The translations under genes and the position numbers were made by a program. A DNA stretch of 64,000 nt, taken from Devosia lucknowensis (GTDB taxonomy: Bacteria > Pseudomonadota > Alphaproteobacteria > Rhizobiales > Devosiaceae). The stretch spans positions 434,001-498,000 of the forward strand of contig NZ_FXWK01000002.1 of assembly GCF_900177655.1 (NCBI RefSeq), written 5' to 3'. Each line of letters starts with the position of its first letter. Position 1 is the first letter of the stretch. This document shows, in pieces, positions 41,401 to 50,554 of the stretch. Below the pieces are notes generated by a model, which was not told the origin of the DNA, searched no databases, and was given only the letters and a program-made list of their open reading frames with translations.

Positions 41401-41787
41401 TTATGCGCGGTCCGCTCTGCTCCGGCGCGACATCAGCGCCAGAGGGCGATCCTCCAGGTCCGTGAAGAAGGCCATCCAGTCCTCCGTGCCGTCACCGTGC
41501 CGATGCACGAGGTGAGGCGGTCGCAGAAAGCGGACGCCACGCGCTTCCAGTGCTGCGTGGGTGGCCGAAATATCCTCGACAGTGAAATAGAGGATGGACT
41601 GCTCGCCCGCATCGGCTTGCTGCTGGAGATAGAGGCGCATGCCCGCCAGGTCGAAGAACGCCATGCCCTCGAAGATATAGAGCAGCGGCAGGCCCAGGAC
41701 GTCGCGATACCAGGCCGTGGATTGCGCGACATCGCGCACGGAACGGGCGACCTGCCCGATACCATTGATCCCTGTGGACGACGTCAT
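41401..41787 (-). CDS. VOC-family protein
   Basis: This 128-residue protein has the glyoxalase/dioxygenase fold (IGQVARSVRDVAQSTAWYRDVLGLPLLYIFEG, EDISATHAALEARGVRFLRPP). The Met at 41787 is preceded by GGAGGG. The metal-binding pattern is not obvious. The substrate is unknown. Confidence 0.83.
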   Translation of the reverse strand: MTSSTGINGIGQVARSVRDVAQSTAWYRDVLGLPLLYIFEGMAFFDLAGMRLYLQQQADAGEQSILYFTVEDISATHAALEARGVRFLRPPHLVHRHGDGTEDWMAFFTDLEDRPLALMSRRSRADRA

Positions 41788-41897
41788 CTCACCCTCCATG
41801 CGATCGGGCCATGATAGCCCCGTCGCAGCGACATCTCCACTCGTCCTTAACTCGGGCCCGACCATGATCGCGTCCTTCCCGCTTGAGGACCTGTTCC

Positions 41898-43688
41898 GTG
41901 CCCGACCTGCAAAAGCCCGCGCTGACCCGCCAGGACTGGCTTTGGATCCTGGCTGCCTGGGCCATCGCCGTGGCGACGCTGGTCTACAAGGTGTTCTTTT
42001 CCAACAGCAACGGGCCGTTCTTTGCCGACACCGACGACGCCATGCGCATGGTGGTGGTGCGAGACCTGACTGCCGGCCAGAACTGGTACGATCTGGTCCA
42101 GCATCGGCTCAACACGCCCTATGGGGCCGAAATTCACTGGTCGCGTCTCGTCGACCTGCCCATCGCCGCGCTGGTCATGGCGGCATCGCTGTTCGCCGAT
42201 CCGCGCATGGCGGCGATGATCGCCGGGACGATTTGGCCGCTTCTGCTGGTCGGCACGCTGCTCTGGCTCAGCGCCCGGGTGGCGTTCGAACTGGTCGGGC
42301 GCGAGGGCCTGTTGCCCGCACTGGTGCTGCCGATCCTCAGCCCGGCCGTACTCGCCGAGTTCAACCCCGGGCGCATCGACCATCATGGCGTCATCATCGT
42401 CCTGACCATGGCCTGTCTTCTGGCCAGCCTGGTCGCCCTGCGCCGGCCGCTGGCGGCATGGCTTGCGGGTGTGGTTGCAGCCACGGCGCTGGCCGTGGCG
42501 CTCGAGGCGGCGCCGCTTGTTGTCGCCGCGGTTCTGGCTTTCGGGCTTGCCTATGTTGCCGACCCCGCGCGGGCAGCTAATTTGCGCCGTTTCGGCCTTG
42601 CCCTGGCCGGTGGACTTGCGGTGCATCTTGCACTTGCGCGCCCGCCGTCGCGCTGGCTGGAAGCGGCATGCGACATGATCTCGCCGGTCTTCGTGCTGGC
42701 GGGCCTGGGCGTTGGCCTTGCCTATCTCGTGGTATCCGTGCTTCCGCCGCCGCGGCAGGCCTGGCAAAGGCTGGCGCTCTTGGGTGCGCTCGGCATTGCC
42801 GCCGTCGCGGTCGTTGTCCTCGCCTATCCGCAATGCCTTGCCGGTCCCTATGGCAGCCTCGATCCGTGGCTGCAGGAGAACTGGATCGCCGTCATCGTCG
42901 AGGCCAAGCCCTGGCATGCATCGCTGTTCGAACTGCCCGTCTATGCCATCACCGTTGCCGCGCCCGTGTTTCTGGGCCTCCTCGCCACGGCGGCCGCGCT
43001 GGTCAGGGATCGGGAGCGGCGGATGGGCTGGCTGACCGTCCTCGTTTTCCTCGCCTGTGCGGCGCTGGTCATGCTCACCCAGATACGCGGCGCCCGTCTC
43101 GCCATCCTCCCCGCCATCCCGGCGGCGGCATGGCTGATCGTCAGGGCGCGCGCGGTCTATCTCGATCGCCCCAGGATCGTCTCGGCGCTTGGTCTCGTCG
43201 GATCGTGGCTGGTCTTTTCAGGGGTTATCCTCAGCATGCTGGTCAGCCTCGTGGTCGACCTCCTCCCCGACGGGAGGGCGCAGGCCGTGGCGCAGACGCG
43301 CGCCAGCAAGCAGCCTTGCCTCGTGTCCGACAGTTTTGCCGATCTGCGCGCCCTGCCCCCCGAGCGGATCATGACGCCGATCGACCTCGGTTCGCACATG
43401 CTGCTCGAAACACCGCATGAAGTGGTGGCCGCGCCCTACCATCGCAACGAGGATGGTGTGCTCGACGCCTTCCGGTTCTTCAACCGCTCGGCCGACGAGG
43501 CGCGAGAGATTGCCCGCGTGCGCGGACTGGGCCTCCTGGTCACCTGCCCGGCCATGCCGGAAATGCGGGGCGCCGGGCTCGATGTTCCGGGCACTTTGTC
43601 GAACCTGCTTGCCGCTGGCACGCCGCCCGACTGGCTCGAGGATGTGTCGACCAGCGGCCCGCTCAAGGTTTACGCCATCCTGCCCTAG
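41898..43688 (+). CDS. Polytopic membrane protein with STT3-like (GT-C) motifs
   Basis: This 596-residue protein has about 11-12 hydrophobic segments and a C-terminal soluble domain of about 150 residues. A GTG start at 41898 follows TTGAGGACC. The first external loop contains FADTDDAMRMVVVRDL, an acidic DD-x2-R region. A later loop reads AEFNPGRIDHHGVI, whose DHH resembles the archaeal oligosaccharyltransferase loop. This topology resembles GT-C glycosyltransferases such as STT3/AglB, but the full WWDYG motif is not seen, so the activity is inference. Confidence 0.7.
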   Translation: MPDLQKPALTRQDWLWILAAWAIAVATLVYKVFFSNSNGPFFADTDDAMRMVVVRDLTAGQNWYDLVQHRLNTPYGAEIHWSRLVDLPIAALVMAASLFADPRMAAMIAGTIWPLLLVGTLLWLSARVAFELVGREGLLPALVLPILSPAVLAEFNPGRIDHHGVIIVLTMACLLASLVALRRPLAAWLAGVVAATALAVALEAAPLVVAAVLAFGLAYVADPARAANLRRFGLALAGGLAVHLALARPPSRWLEAACDMISPVFVLAGLGVGLAYLVVSVLPPPRQAWQRLALLGALGIAAVAVVVLAYPQCLAGPYGSLDPWLQENWIAVIVEAKPWHASLFELPVYAITVAAPVFLGLLATAAALVRDRERRMGWLTVLVFLACAALVMLTQIRGARLAILPAIPAAAWLIVRARAVYLDRPRIVSALGLVGSWLVFSGVILSMLVSLVVDLLPDGRAQAVAQTRASKQPCLVSDSFADLRALPPERIMTPIDLGSHMLLETPHEVVAAPYHRNEDGVLDAFRFFNRSADEAREIARVRGLGLLVTCPAMPEMRGAGLDVPGTLSNLLAAGTPPDWLEDVSTSGPLKVYAILP

Positions 43689-44035
43689 GGGGCGTCGAGG
43701 CCCAGTTCGCTGCGCAGGCGACGGCTGAGTTTCGAAGCCACCAAGCGGTGCGCCTCGGTGATGTAGGCGCGCAGATCGTCCTCGCCCAGCGCGCTCTCGT
43801 GGCTGATGGCGACCCAGCCTGCTCGCGCGAAGTAGGGGGCCGGGCGGATGCCGTCCATTTCGATCATCAGGTCGAAGGACATGTCCGGCACCTTGAGCCA
43901 GATTTCTCCCGGATCGCGATCGAGCAGGCAGAAGATCTTGCCGCCGACCTTGGCGACGGAATCGTCGCGCCACTGGTGCACGATCGTGGCGGCCGGAAGC
44001 GTGCGCACGAAAGCCTCGAAGGCGGGGCGGTGCAT
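43685..44035 (-). CDS. MmcQ/YjbR-family protein
   Basis: This 116-residue protein of the MmcQ/YjbR (CyaY-like fold) family has the core TIVHQWRDDSVAKVGGKIFCLLD, EIWLKVPDMSFDLMIE and PAPYFARAGWVAIS. Roles in DNA binding are proposed but not established. A GTG at 44053 would extend it by 6 residues. It is convergent with the membrane protein, overlapping its stop by 4 nt. Confidence 0.85.
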   Translation of the reverse strand: MHRPAFEAFVRTLPAATIVHQWRDDSVAKVGGKIFCLLDRDPGEIWLKVPDMSFDLMIEMDGIRPAPYFARAGWVAISHESALGEDDLRAYITEAHRLVASKLSRRLRSELGLDAP

Positions 44036-44082
44036 GATCGGCGGATAGGTCACGGCAAATGTGCACAGTCTGCTAGCAAATT

Positions 44083-44108
44083 GGGCGCTCCGGTTACCCG
44101 GAGCGCCC
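44083..44108. terminator. Hairpin between msrA and the YjbR gene
   Basis: GGGCGCTCCGG (44083-44093) and CCGGAGCGCCC (44098-44108) form an 11-bp stem with a 4-nt loop. It is followed by GTTTT on the plus strand and a weak AATTTG on the minus strand. It probably terminates msrA. Confidence 0.7.
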
Positions 44109-44162
44109 GTTTTAGGGCAAAATCACGAGGTTCTGCAGAACTATCGCGATGGTCTGCTGCAA

Positions 44163-44816
44163 TCAGGCACTGACGCCCAGGCCGATCGGGCAGCTCACCC
44201 CAGTCCCGGCCAACCCACAGTAACCATTGGGGTTTTTGGCCAGGTATTGCTGGTGGTAGGTTTCCGCATAGTAGAACGGACCCGCCTCGGCAATCTCGGT
44301 CGTGATCTGTCCGAGCCCGCGCTGGCGCAGCGCCTGCTGGTAGGCGTCGCGACTTTTCGCAACGATTTCAGCCTGTTGCGGGGTGGTGGTGTAGATGGCG
44401 GACCGATACTGGGTGCCCACGTCATTGCCCTGCCGCATGCCCTGGGTCGGATCGTGCTCCTCCCAGAAGGTTTTCAGCAATGTTTCCAAGGAGATAACCT
44501 TGGGGTCGTAGACCACCTTGACCGCTTCGGTATGCCCGGTCTGGCCCGAGCAGGTCTCTTCATAGGTCGGGTTGGGCGTATGGCCCCCCTGGTACCCCAC
44601 CGCCGTGACGTAGACGCCCGGCAGCTGCCAGAACAGGCGTTCTGCGCCCCAGAAGCAGCCGAGACCGAAATAGATGGTCTCGGCGCCTTCGGGATACGGG
44701 CCCTTGAGCGGAGCTCCATTGACAAAATGTTCTGTGGCAACAGGCATTTGCGTGTCCCGCCCCGGGAGGGCGTCGGCGGCGCTGGGGATGGTGGTCGGCT
44801 TTTGACGGAAGAACAT
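44163..44816 (-). CDS. msrA: Peptide methionine-(S)-S-oxide reductase
   Basis: This 217-residue repair enzyme has the GCFWGAE active-site Cys (about residue 54), [26 protein letters not shown] and [24 protein letters not shown]-terminal Cys residues ([14 protein letters not shown]) serve as recyclers. It starts [11 protein letters not shown] at 44816. Confidence 0.95.
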   Translation of the reverse strand: MFFRQKPTTIPSAADALPGRDTQMPVATEHFVNGAPLKGPYPEGAETIYFGLGCFWGAERLFWQLPGVYVTAVGYQGGHTPNPTYEETCSGQTGHTEAVKVVYDPKVISLETLLKTFWEEHDPTQGMRQGNDVGTQYRSAIYTTTPQQAEIVAKSRDAYQQALRQRGLGQITTEIAEAGPFYYAETYHQQYLAKNPNGYCGLAGTGVSCPIGLGVSA

Positions 44817-44872
44817 GAGTTGCTCCTTTCAGCCCTTTATTCGCCGGCAATGCGGCGGAAGTTACAGCGGTT

Positions 44873-45196
44873 TCATATCTGTTCCTGGCGCAGGAACCGG
44901 TCGCGCTGCGGACGGCGACCCATCAGGGCGAGGATGATGCCGGGGACGGCGAGAACGGCAAAGACCGGGTAAGTCAGAAGAGCCTCGAGTGCGACACCCA
45001 GAAGGTCGGCGAAGAAGCGGCTATCGAGAAAGGCCTGGGTCGCCTCGAGGCTGGGCGCATGCAGCTGCGTCCAGGCCTGTCCCAGGCTTGTGAACACAAA
45101 AGCATTGGCGGCCAATGACTTGGTGCCATCGATGACAAGATAAATGAGCGCCAGGCCAATCAGCCAGGTGCCCAGAATTCGCAACAGCAGCCGCAT
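44873..45196 (-). CDS. Small two-helix membrane protein
   Basis: This 107-residue protein has hydrophobic segments near the N-terminus (ILGTWLIGLALIYLVIDG) and the C-terminus (TYPVFAVLAVPGIILALMG), with a basic tail. The ATG at 45196 is preferred to a TTG at 45202. The function is unknown. Confidence 0.68.
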   Translation of the reverse strand: MRLLLRILGTWLIGLALIYLVIDGTKSLAANAFVFTSLGQAWTQLHAPSLEATQAFLDSRFFADLLGVALEALLTYPVFAVLAVPGIILALMGRRPQRDRFLRQEQI

Positions 45197-45463
45197 CCGC
45201 AATTCCTATGCCCGGATATATCCAATCGAACCCGCCCCAGGTTCGTTCCATTCCAAGCACGCGCCCGTTGTGGCACGCCGTCCCCGCGTCCACAAGATGA
45301 AGACGCCGGGTTAACCGGGCCTTGCGGCAGCGGAAAAACAATCGGTATGGAGGCCAAGTGATCCCTTGCGCCGCAGTCGATCCTGAGTATATTGCGCCTC
45401 GCTCGCAGCGGCCTTTCGAGGATCCGCGGGTCCGGCCTTTCCAGACCGGACGACAGGCGATGC

Positions 45464-45553
45464 GGAGAGGTGGCCGAGTGGTCGAAGGCGCACGCCTGGA
45501 AAGTGTGTAGGCGGGGAACCGTCTCAAGGGTTCGAATCCCTTTCTCTCCGCCA
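45464..45553 (+). tRNA. tRNA-Ser (GGA)
   Basis: Acceptor stem GGAGAGG pairs with TCTCTCC (one G-U). The D-arm is TGGCCGAGTGG, the anticodon loop CTGGAAA gives anticodon GGA, and a long variable arm (GGCGGGGAACCGTC) and T-arm GGTTCGAATCC follow. The gene encodes its CCA (45551-45553). It reads UCC/UCU codons. It lies in an otherwise gene-free 400-bp gap. Confidence 0.97.
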
Positions 45554-45592
45554 TTCCCAAGGCCCTTTGCTTTCAAGATCTTGGACGTTCCT

Positions 45593-46552
45593 TCATAGCG
45601 TTCGATACTTGAGCACCGCACCATCGAGGCGGGCCTGCAGCTGACCCTCGGCAACGAGATAGTTCGCCATCGGACGCAGCAGGTAAGGCATGCGGGAGAT
45701 GAGCCGTGGGGAAGGGTTGGCAAAGAGCAGCGGCGCCATGTCCGCGCAGGTCATCTCCCCTTGCATGCCCTCGAGCAAACGTGTCAGGCGCTGCCGGTGA
45801 GCTTCGCGGATCGCCGCGACCTGCCGCTTGAATTCCCGGACCGGATCGCCATGCCCTGGGAAGACGACAAGGTCATCGGGGAGGGTATCGAGGCGATCGA
45901 GAAAGCGGAAATAGTCGCCCAGCATGTCATCGTCTGGCCGTTCGGCCTGGACGGGCACCTGCGGGCCCGACCCCATGAGCAATTGGTCCGCCGCGAGGAA
46001 CACCTTGCGCTCGCGCGACAAAAGGCACACGGGTGCGCGCGAATGCCCACCCCCGATCCACACCTCGAAGGCGATGCCCCCCAGCTCCACGGTCTCACCA
46101 TCGTGCAGATGGGCTGCCGGTCGGGGAAATGGGGCCAATGAGGAGTAATCGATAGGCGGGGCTCGCTTGTCGACCGGGATTGCGCACTGGTCGTAGAACG
46201 TCGTGGCGCTGGCCTGGCGCTGTTGCCGGTCCATGGTTGACAGGCGCGCGATGTCCTCGTGCTCGACCCTCGACATCAATAGCGGCGCACCAGTATGCCG
46301 GACGAGCATGCCGGCCTGACCGACGTGATCGATATGGGCATGGCTGCAGACAATGCTTTCTACAGCATTCGACCTGCCATCGAGCAGCGATAGCCAGATT
46401 GCGGCGGTTTCAGCGCCCGGTGCCCCGGTATCCAGGATTGCCTGTCGACCCGGCTCTCCAAGCAGAAAGGCGGTCACCCCTCCAAAGGCCGGCATCGGCA
46501 GGCGCAGGCAGACGATATCCTCGGCCCAGTGTTCAAGCCGAGGATCGGTCAC
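45593..46552 (-). CDS. MBL-fold metallo-hydrolase
   Basis: This 319-residue hydrolase contains the signature CSHAHIDHVGQAG (HxHxDH), then GGGHSRAPVC (His), FLAADQLL (Asp) and VFPGHGDPVREF (His), all metal ligands, with a LACTB2-like C-terminal helix domain. It starts with GTG at 46552. It lies 2 bp after the ABC ATPase stop, so it is co-transcribed with the transporter. It could hydrolyse a thioester, lactone or other ester formed in the pathway. Confidence 0.87.
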   Translation of the reverse strand: MTDPRLEHWAEDIVCLRLPMPAFGGVTAFLLGEPGRQAILDTGAPGAETAAIWLSLLDGRSNAVESIVCSHAHIDHVGQAGMLVRHTGAPLLMSRVEHEDIARLSTMDRQQRQASATTFYDQCAIPVDKRAPPIDYSSLAPFPRPAAHLHDGETVELGGIAFEVWIGGGHSRAPVCLLSRERKVFLAADQLLMGSGPQVPVQAERPDDDMLGDYFRFLDRLDTLPDDLVVFPGHGDPVREFKRQVAAIREAHRQRLTRLLEGMQGEMTCADMAPLLFANPSPRLISRMPYLLRPMANYLVAEGQLQARLDGAVLKYRTL

Positions 46553-46554
46553 CG

Positions 46555-48591
46555 TCAGGCCTGGGCGAAATGGCAGGCCGATTCATGTCCGGGCCGGCCA
46601 TGTGACACCAGTGGTGGCTCCTGTTCGGCACAGATCGGCTGGGCCATGGGACAGCGGGTACGGAACGTGCATCCCGATGGGGGGCTCATCGGATTGGGGA
46701 GATCCCCCTTGGCGATCAGGCCTTCGCTGTCCGAGCGGCCACCGATCTGCGGAATGGCGGCCAGAAGCGCCCTTGTATAGGGGTGGGCCGGCCGATCGAA
46801 CACGTCCTCGGTGGCACCCTGCTCGATGACCCGGCCCAGATACATGACCATGACTTCATCGGAAATGTGCCGAACGACAGACAGGTCGTGCGAGATGAAG
46901 ACGTAGGTCAGTCCGAGATCCTTCTGCAGCTTCATGAGCAGGTTGATGACCTGCGCCTGAATGGACACGTCCAGAGCGGATACGGCCTCATCGAGGATCA
47001 GCACATCCGGGTTGAGAGCCAGGGAGCGCGCAATGGCGATGCGCTGGCGCTGGCCACCGGAGAATTCGGGGGAGCGCCGCTGCCCCGCCTCGGGCGGCAG
47101 GCCGACATGTTCGAGCAGCTGGTTCACCCGATCGGGCGAATAGGCGCCGGCGATGCGCAGGGGCTCGGCGATGACGTCGTGGATCTTCATCCGCGGATCG
47201 AGCGATGAGTAGGGATCCTGGAACACGACCTGAAGGTCGCGGCGGCGCTGCCGCAAGGCGTTGCCCCGCAGCTTGAACAAGGGACTGCCATTGAGGAAGA
47301 CATCGCCACCGCTGGCATCGGCCAGTCGCAACAGCACACGGGCCAGGGTGGATTTGCCACAGCCCGATTCACCGACGATGCCGAGTGTCTTGCCGGATCG
47401 CAAATCGAAGGAAATGTCGCGCAGGGCATGGAGCTTATACCGGCGGAAGGCTGCGCCACCGATGTCGAACACCTTCTGCAGGTGCGACACCTTGAGAACG
47501 ACATCGCCGTCATCATTGGCAGCTTCGGGCGACTCGGCCGGGATGGCGCTGATCTGACGCTGCTGCGCCAGCCACGAGGGTGTTTCCCCGTAGAAGTGAC
47601 AGGCGACGTCGCGCTGTGGCGCGATCGCCTCCAGGGCGGGATCGGTTGCCGAACATTCCGGGCGGTCGCGACCGATGGCGCACCGTGGATGAAACGGGCA
47701 ACCGGATGGACGCTTGCGCGGATCGGGGACGAAGCCGGGGATCGAATAAAGCGAGGCGACCTTGTGGTCGATCTGCGGCAGGCTCGCGATGAGGCCAGCG
47801 GTATAGGGGTGCTTGGGATCGCTGAAAAGCTGCTCACCCGGAGCCTGCTCGACAATGCGGCCCGAATACATCACCGCCAGCCGGTCGGCATATTCGGAGA
47901 CGAGGCCGAGATCGTGGGTGATCAGCACCATGGCTGCGCCGGTGCGGGCGCGCACTTCGGCGAGGACCTCCATGACCTGGGCCTGGATAGTTACGTCGAG
48001 CGCCGTTGTCGGCTCGTCGGCGATCAGCAGGTCGGGTTCGTTGGCCATGGCCATGGCAATGACGACGCGCTGCCGCATGCCGCCGGAAAACTCGTTGGGA
48101 AACTGGCTGAAGCGGCGTTCAGGGTTGGGGATGCCCACGAGCGTCAACAGTTCGATGACGCGCGCCTTGACTTCCGGTTTGCTCTTGTCCGGATTGTGAA
48201 GCCGGATGGCCTCCGCAATTTGCTCGCCGATGCGCAGGACCGGGTTGAGCGTCGTCAGCGGGTCCTGGAAGATGATGGAGACCGCCTTGCCACGCACCTT
48301 CTGCAGGTCGGCAAAGGACATCGACGTGAGCTCTTTGCCGCGCAAGACAATGCTGCCTGATGCAATGGAGAGCCCGGACCCCAGCAGTCCCAGAACGGCG
48401 AGCATGGTGAGGCTCTTGCCCGAGCCGGATTCGCCGACGAGGCCGAGCACTTCGTGCTCATAAACATCGAAGGACACGTCCTGAACCAGGTGGATGGGTT
48501 TGCCATCGGCGCCCTTGGCATCGATCGACAGGTTGCGGACGCTGAGCACCGCATTGGCAGGGGCGGCGACAGGAGCGGTTTGCGGGATCAT
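46555..48591 (-). CDS. Fused dipeptide/oligopeptide ABC ATPase (two nucleotide-binding domains)
   Basis: This 678-residue protein equals DppD-DppF fused in one chain. The first domain has Walker A GESGSGKSLTM, signature FSGGMRQRVVIAMAM and a Cys motif SGCPFHPRCAIGRDRPEC. The second has GESGCGKSTLARVL, FSGGQRQRIAIARSL and SGCTFRTRCPMAQPIC. The two Cys-rich tails are typical of the dipeptide group. It is coupled to the permease by ATGA. Confidence 0.93.
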   Translation of the reverse strand: MIPQTAPVAAPANAVLSVRNLSIDAKGADGKPIHLVQDVSFDVYEHEVLGLVGESGSGKSLTMLAVLGLLGSGLSIASGSIVLRGKELTSMSFADLQKVRGKAVSIIFQDPLTTLNPVLRIGEQIAEAIRLHNPDKSKPEVKARVIELLTLVGIPNPERRFSQFPNEFSGGMRQRVVIAMAMANEPDLLIADEPTTALDVTIQAQVMEVLAEVRARTGAAMVLITHDLGLVSEYADRLAVMYSGRIVEQAPGEQLFSDPKHPYTAGLIASLPQIDHKVASLYSIPGFVPDPRKRPSGCPFHPRCAIGRDRPECSATDPALEAIAPQRDVACHFYGETPSWLAQQRQISAIPAESPEAANDDGDVVLKVSHLQKVFDIGGAAFRRYKLHALRDISFDLRSGKTLGIVGESGCGKSTLARVLLRLADASGGDVFLNGSPLFKLRGNALRQRRRDLQVVFQDPYSSLDPRMKIHDVIAEPLRIAGAYSPDRVNQLLEHVGLPPEAGQRRSPEFSGGQRQRIAIARSLALNPDVLILDEAVSALDVSIQAQVINLLMKLQKDLGLTYVFISHDLSVVRHISDEVMVMYLGRVIEQGATEDVFDRPAHPYTRALLAAIPQIGGRSDSEGLIAKGDLPNPMSPPSGCTFRTRCPMAQPICAEQEPPLVSHGRPGHESACHFAQA

Positions 48592-49421
48592 GCGACCATC
48601 TCCAGATCGTTTTCCTTGGTGAGGGTCTGAGACAGGAACTGGAAACCGGCCACCAGAACGAAGAGGGCGATACTGGGAAGGATGGCCAGTTGCGGGGCGA
48701 GGGCGAGGTAATTCTGCCCCTCGGAAACCATCATGCCCCAGCTTGGAAGTGGCGGCTGGACACCGAGGCCCAGATAGCTCAGCGATGCTTCTAGCACGAT
48801 AATCATGCCGAATTCATAGGAGCCGACGATCAGCATCTGCGGCAGCACGTTGGGCAGCAGGTGATGACGGATGTTCCAGGTGGCCGAAGCCCCCTGGGTG
48901 CGGGCGGAAAGGATAAATTCGCGCTCGCGGAGGCTCAGCGCCATGCCACGGGCAACGCGACCATAAGCAACCCAGCTCGAGAGACCGAGAATGATGGCCA
49001 GGTTGACCACGCTGGGCCCGATGATCGCGGTGACGGCGATGAGCAGCAGCACGCGCGGGATCGAGAGCTGCAGGTCGGCCAGACCCATGATGAAGACTTC
49101 GACGGGCCCGCGGAAATAACCGGCGATGAGCCCGAGCGTGACGCCTACCAGAAGGCTCACCGCGACGGCGCCAAGGCCGATGAGAGCGGAGACCTGGCCA
49201 GCCAGCGCGAGGCGCGAGAGCATGTCGCGCCCCAGCGTATCGGTGCCCAGAAGATAGAAACGGCCATCGAACGAGGAGCCACCCACGGGGAGCAATGCAC
49301 CGCCCAGATTCTGGCTATAGGGATCATATCCCGGGAGCAACGGGATGATGATGACCAGAACGGCAACGATGGCCAGAAGACCGATGGCAACGCCCTGGGA
49401 AATGGAAATCTTGCCCATCAT
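48588..49421 (-). CDS. Dipeptide-type ABC permease (DppC-like)
   Basis: This 277-residue permease starts at 49421, overlapping the previous permease by ATGA. It has GTDTLGRDMLSRLALAGQVSALIGLGAV and the EAA-like loop ILSARTQGASATWNIRHHLLPNVLPQML. Its 3' end overlaps the ATPase start by ATGA. Confidence 0.92.
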   Translation of the reverse strand: MMGKISISQGVAIGLLAIVAVLVIIIPLLPGYDPYSQNLGGALLPVGGSSFDGRFYLLGTDTLGRDMLSRLALAGQVSALIGLGAVAVSLLVGVTLGLIAGYFRGPVEVFIMGLADLQLSIPRVLLLIAVTAIIGPSVVNLAIILGLSSWVAYGRVARGMALSLREREFILSARTQGASATWNIRHHLLPNVLPQMLIVGSYEFGMIIVLEASLSYLGLGVQPPLPSWGMMVSEGQNYLALAPQLAILPSIALFVLVAGFQFLSQTLTKENDLEMVA

Positions 49422-50335
49422 GCGAGCCTCACGCGGGGATCGAGGAAGCCATAGAGAATGTCCACGATCAGGTTGATGACCACGAAGACGAGGGAGATCA
49501 GGAAAACGCCGGCGATGATGACCGGGAAATCGCGCTGGCTGACGGACTGAACGATCAATCGGCCGACGCCGGGCCAGCTGAACACCGTCTCCGTGACCAC
49601 GGTGCCGCCCAGCAGCATGCCAAGATTGATGCCGGCCACCGTGACGAGCGGCAGCAGCGCATTGGGCAGCATGTGCTTGAGCAGCACCTGGATGCGTCCC
49701 TGACCTTTGGCGAAGGCGGTCCGCACGTAGTCGTTGCGCTGTTCGGCAGCGAGCGAGGCGTTGAACAGACGCAGATAGAGCGCCAGCTCGTAGGTGCCCA
49801 GCGTCAGCGCCGGCAGGATCAGGTGGCTGAACGTGCCGCGCCCATAGGAGGGCAGCCATTTGAGCTGGATGGAAAAGATCAGGATCAGGACGAGGCCGAA
49901 GGAGAAGATCGGGATCGCCTGGCGGCCGAGCGCGATCCACGTGATGACATCGCGGATCCAGCCGTGCCGGGTCATGCGCATCAGAATGCCGAGGACGAAG
50001 GCAAGACCAATGCCAACGACAAAGGATGAAAGAGCCAGTTCGAGCGTCGCCGGGACGCGCTCGAGCACGAGATCCATGGCGGGGATGGCCTGGCGCAGCG
50101 ACATGCCGAAATCGCCGGTGAAGGCCTTGCCCATGAAAACGAGATACTGGATGAACAGCGGCTGATCGAGACCAAGGGCGGCCCGCAGGCGCGCGGCATC
50201 CTCAGGCGTCGCCTCGGGCGGCAGCAGCAGGATGGCCGGATCGCCCGCAAGGCGCGTCAGGAAGAATGCCGCGGTGATCACCCCGACGATCGTCAGGATC
50301 GACTGTAACAGTCTCTTGATGATGAAGCCTGCCAT
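49418..50335 (-). CDS. Dipeptide-type ABC permease (DppB-like)
   Basis: This 305-residue permease has an N-terminal helix (IIKRLLQSILTIVGVITAAFFLTRLAGDPA), the EAA loop VRTAFAKGQGRIQVLLKHMLPNALLPLVTVAG, and ETVFSWPGVGRLIVQSVSQRDFPV. An SD of AGGAGGCGG precedes the ATG at 50335. It is first in the four-gene ABC-MBL operon, under operator A. The cognate binding protein is probably the one at the right window end. Confidence 0.92.
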   Translation of the reverse strand: MAGFIIKRLLQSILTIVGVITAAFFLTRLAGDPAILLLPPEATPEDAARLRAALGLDQPLFIQYLVFMGKAFTGDFGMSLRQAIPAMDLVLERVPATLELALSSFVVGIGLAFVLGILMRMTRHGWIRDVITWIALGRQAIPIFSFGLVLILIFSIQLKWLPSYGRGTFSHLILPALTLGTYELALYLRLFNASLAAEQRNDYVRTAFAKGQGRIQVLLKHMLPNALLPLVTVAGINLGMLLGGTVVTETVFSWPGVGRLIVQSVSQRDFPVIIAGVFLISLVFVVINLIVDILYGFLDPRVRLA

Positions 50336-50447
50336 TCCGCCTCCTGATAGACCTTGAGGTGTACCTGTCGGCCAGTGCCGAATGCAGGCCGGACCTGGCG
50401 TCGCGCAAAGATCCGAGGATCAAAAGCTAGAAGGGTGACACCAAACT

Positions 50448-50460
50448 GTCAACAGTAGAC
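50448..50460. promoter_or_regulatory. FCD-regulator operator A (GTCAACAGTAGAC)
   Basis: This matches the 13-bp consensus GTCAAC-W-GTTGAC at 12 of 13 positions. It lies in the divergent promoter of the ABC-MBL operon and the ADH-ALDH operon. Confidence 0.75.
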
Positions 50461-50554
50461 AAATAGATCGTTCGCCGATAGCGTGCAGCCAGAAGAGCAG
50501 ACCGGCCAGCCCTGCATTGCCGGGTGGCCTGCTCCAGAACGCAAGGGATGTACG

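Noticed and set aside
45021..45723. Overlapping minus-strand ORFs across the tRNA-Ser gene that translate to MAERKGFEPLRRFPAYTLS-like peptides
   Set aside because: This is the familiar spurious translation of a tRNA-Ser antisense strand; the tRNA explains the sequence.
48588..49940. A 450-residue minus-strand ORF extending the DppC-like permease upstream
   Set aside because: The extension overlaps the DppB-like gene out of frame. The ATGA overlap at 49418-49421 gives the normal start.
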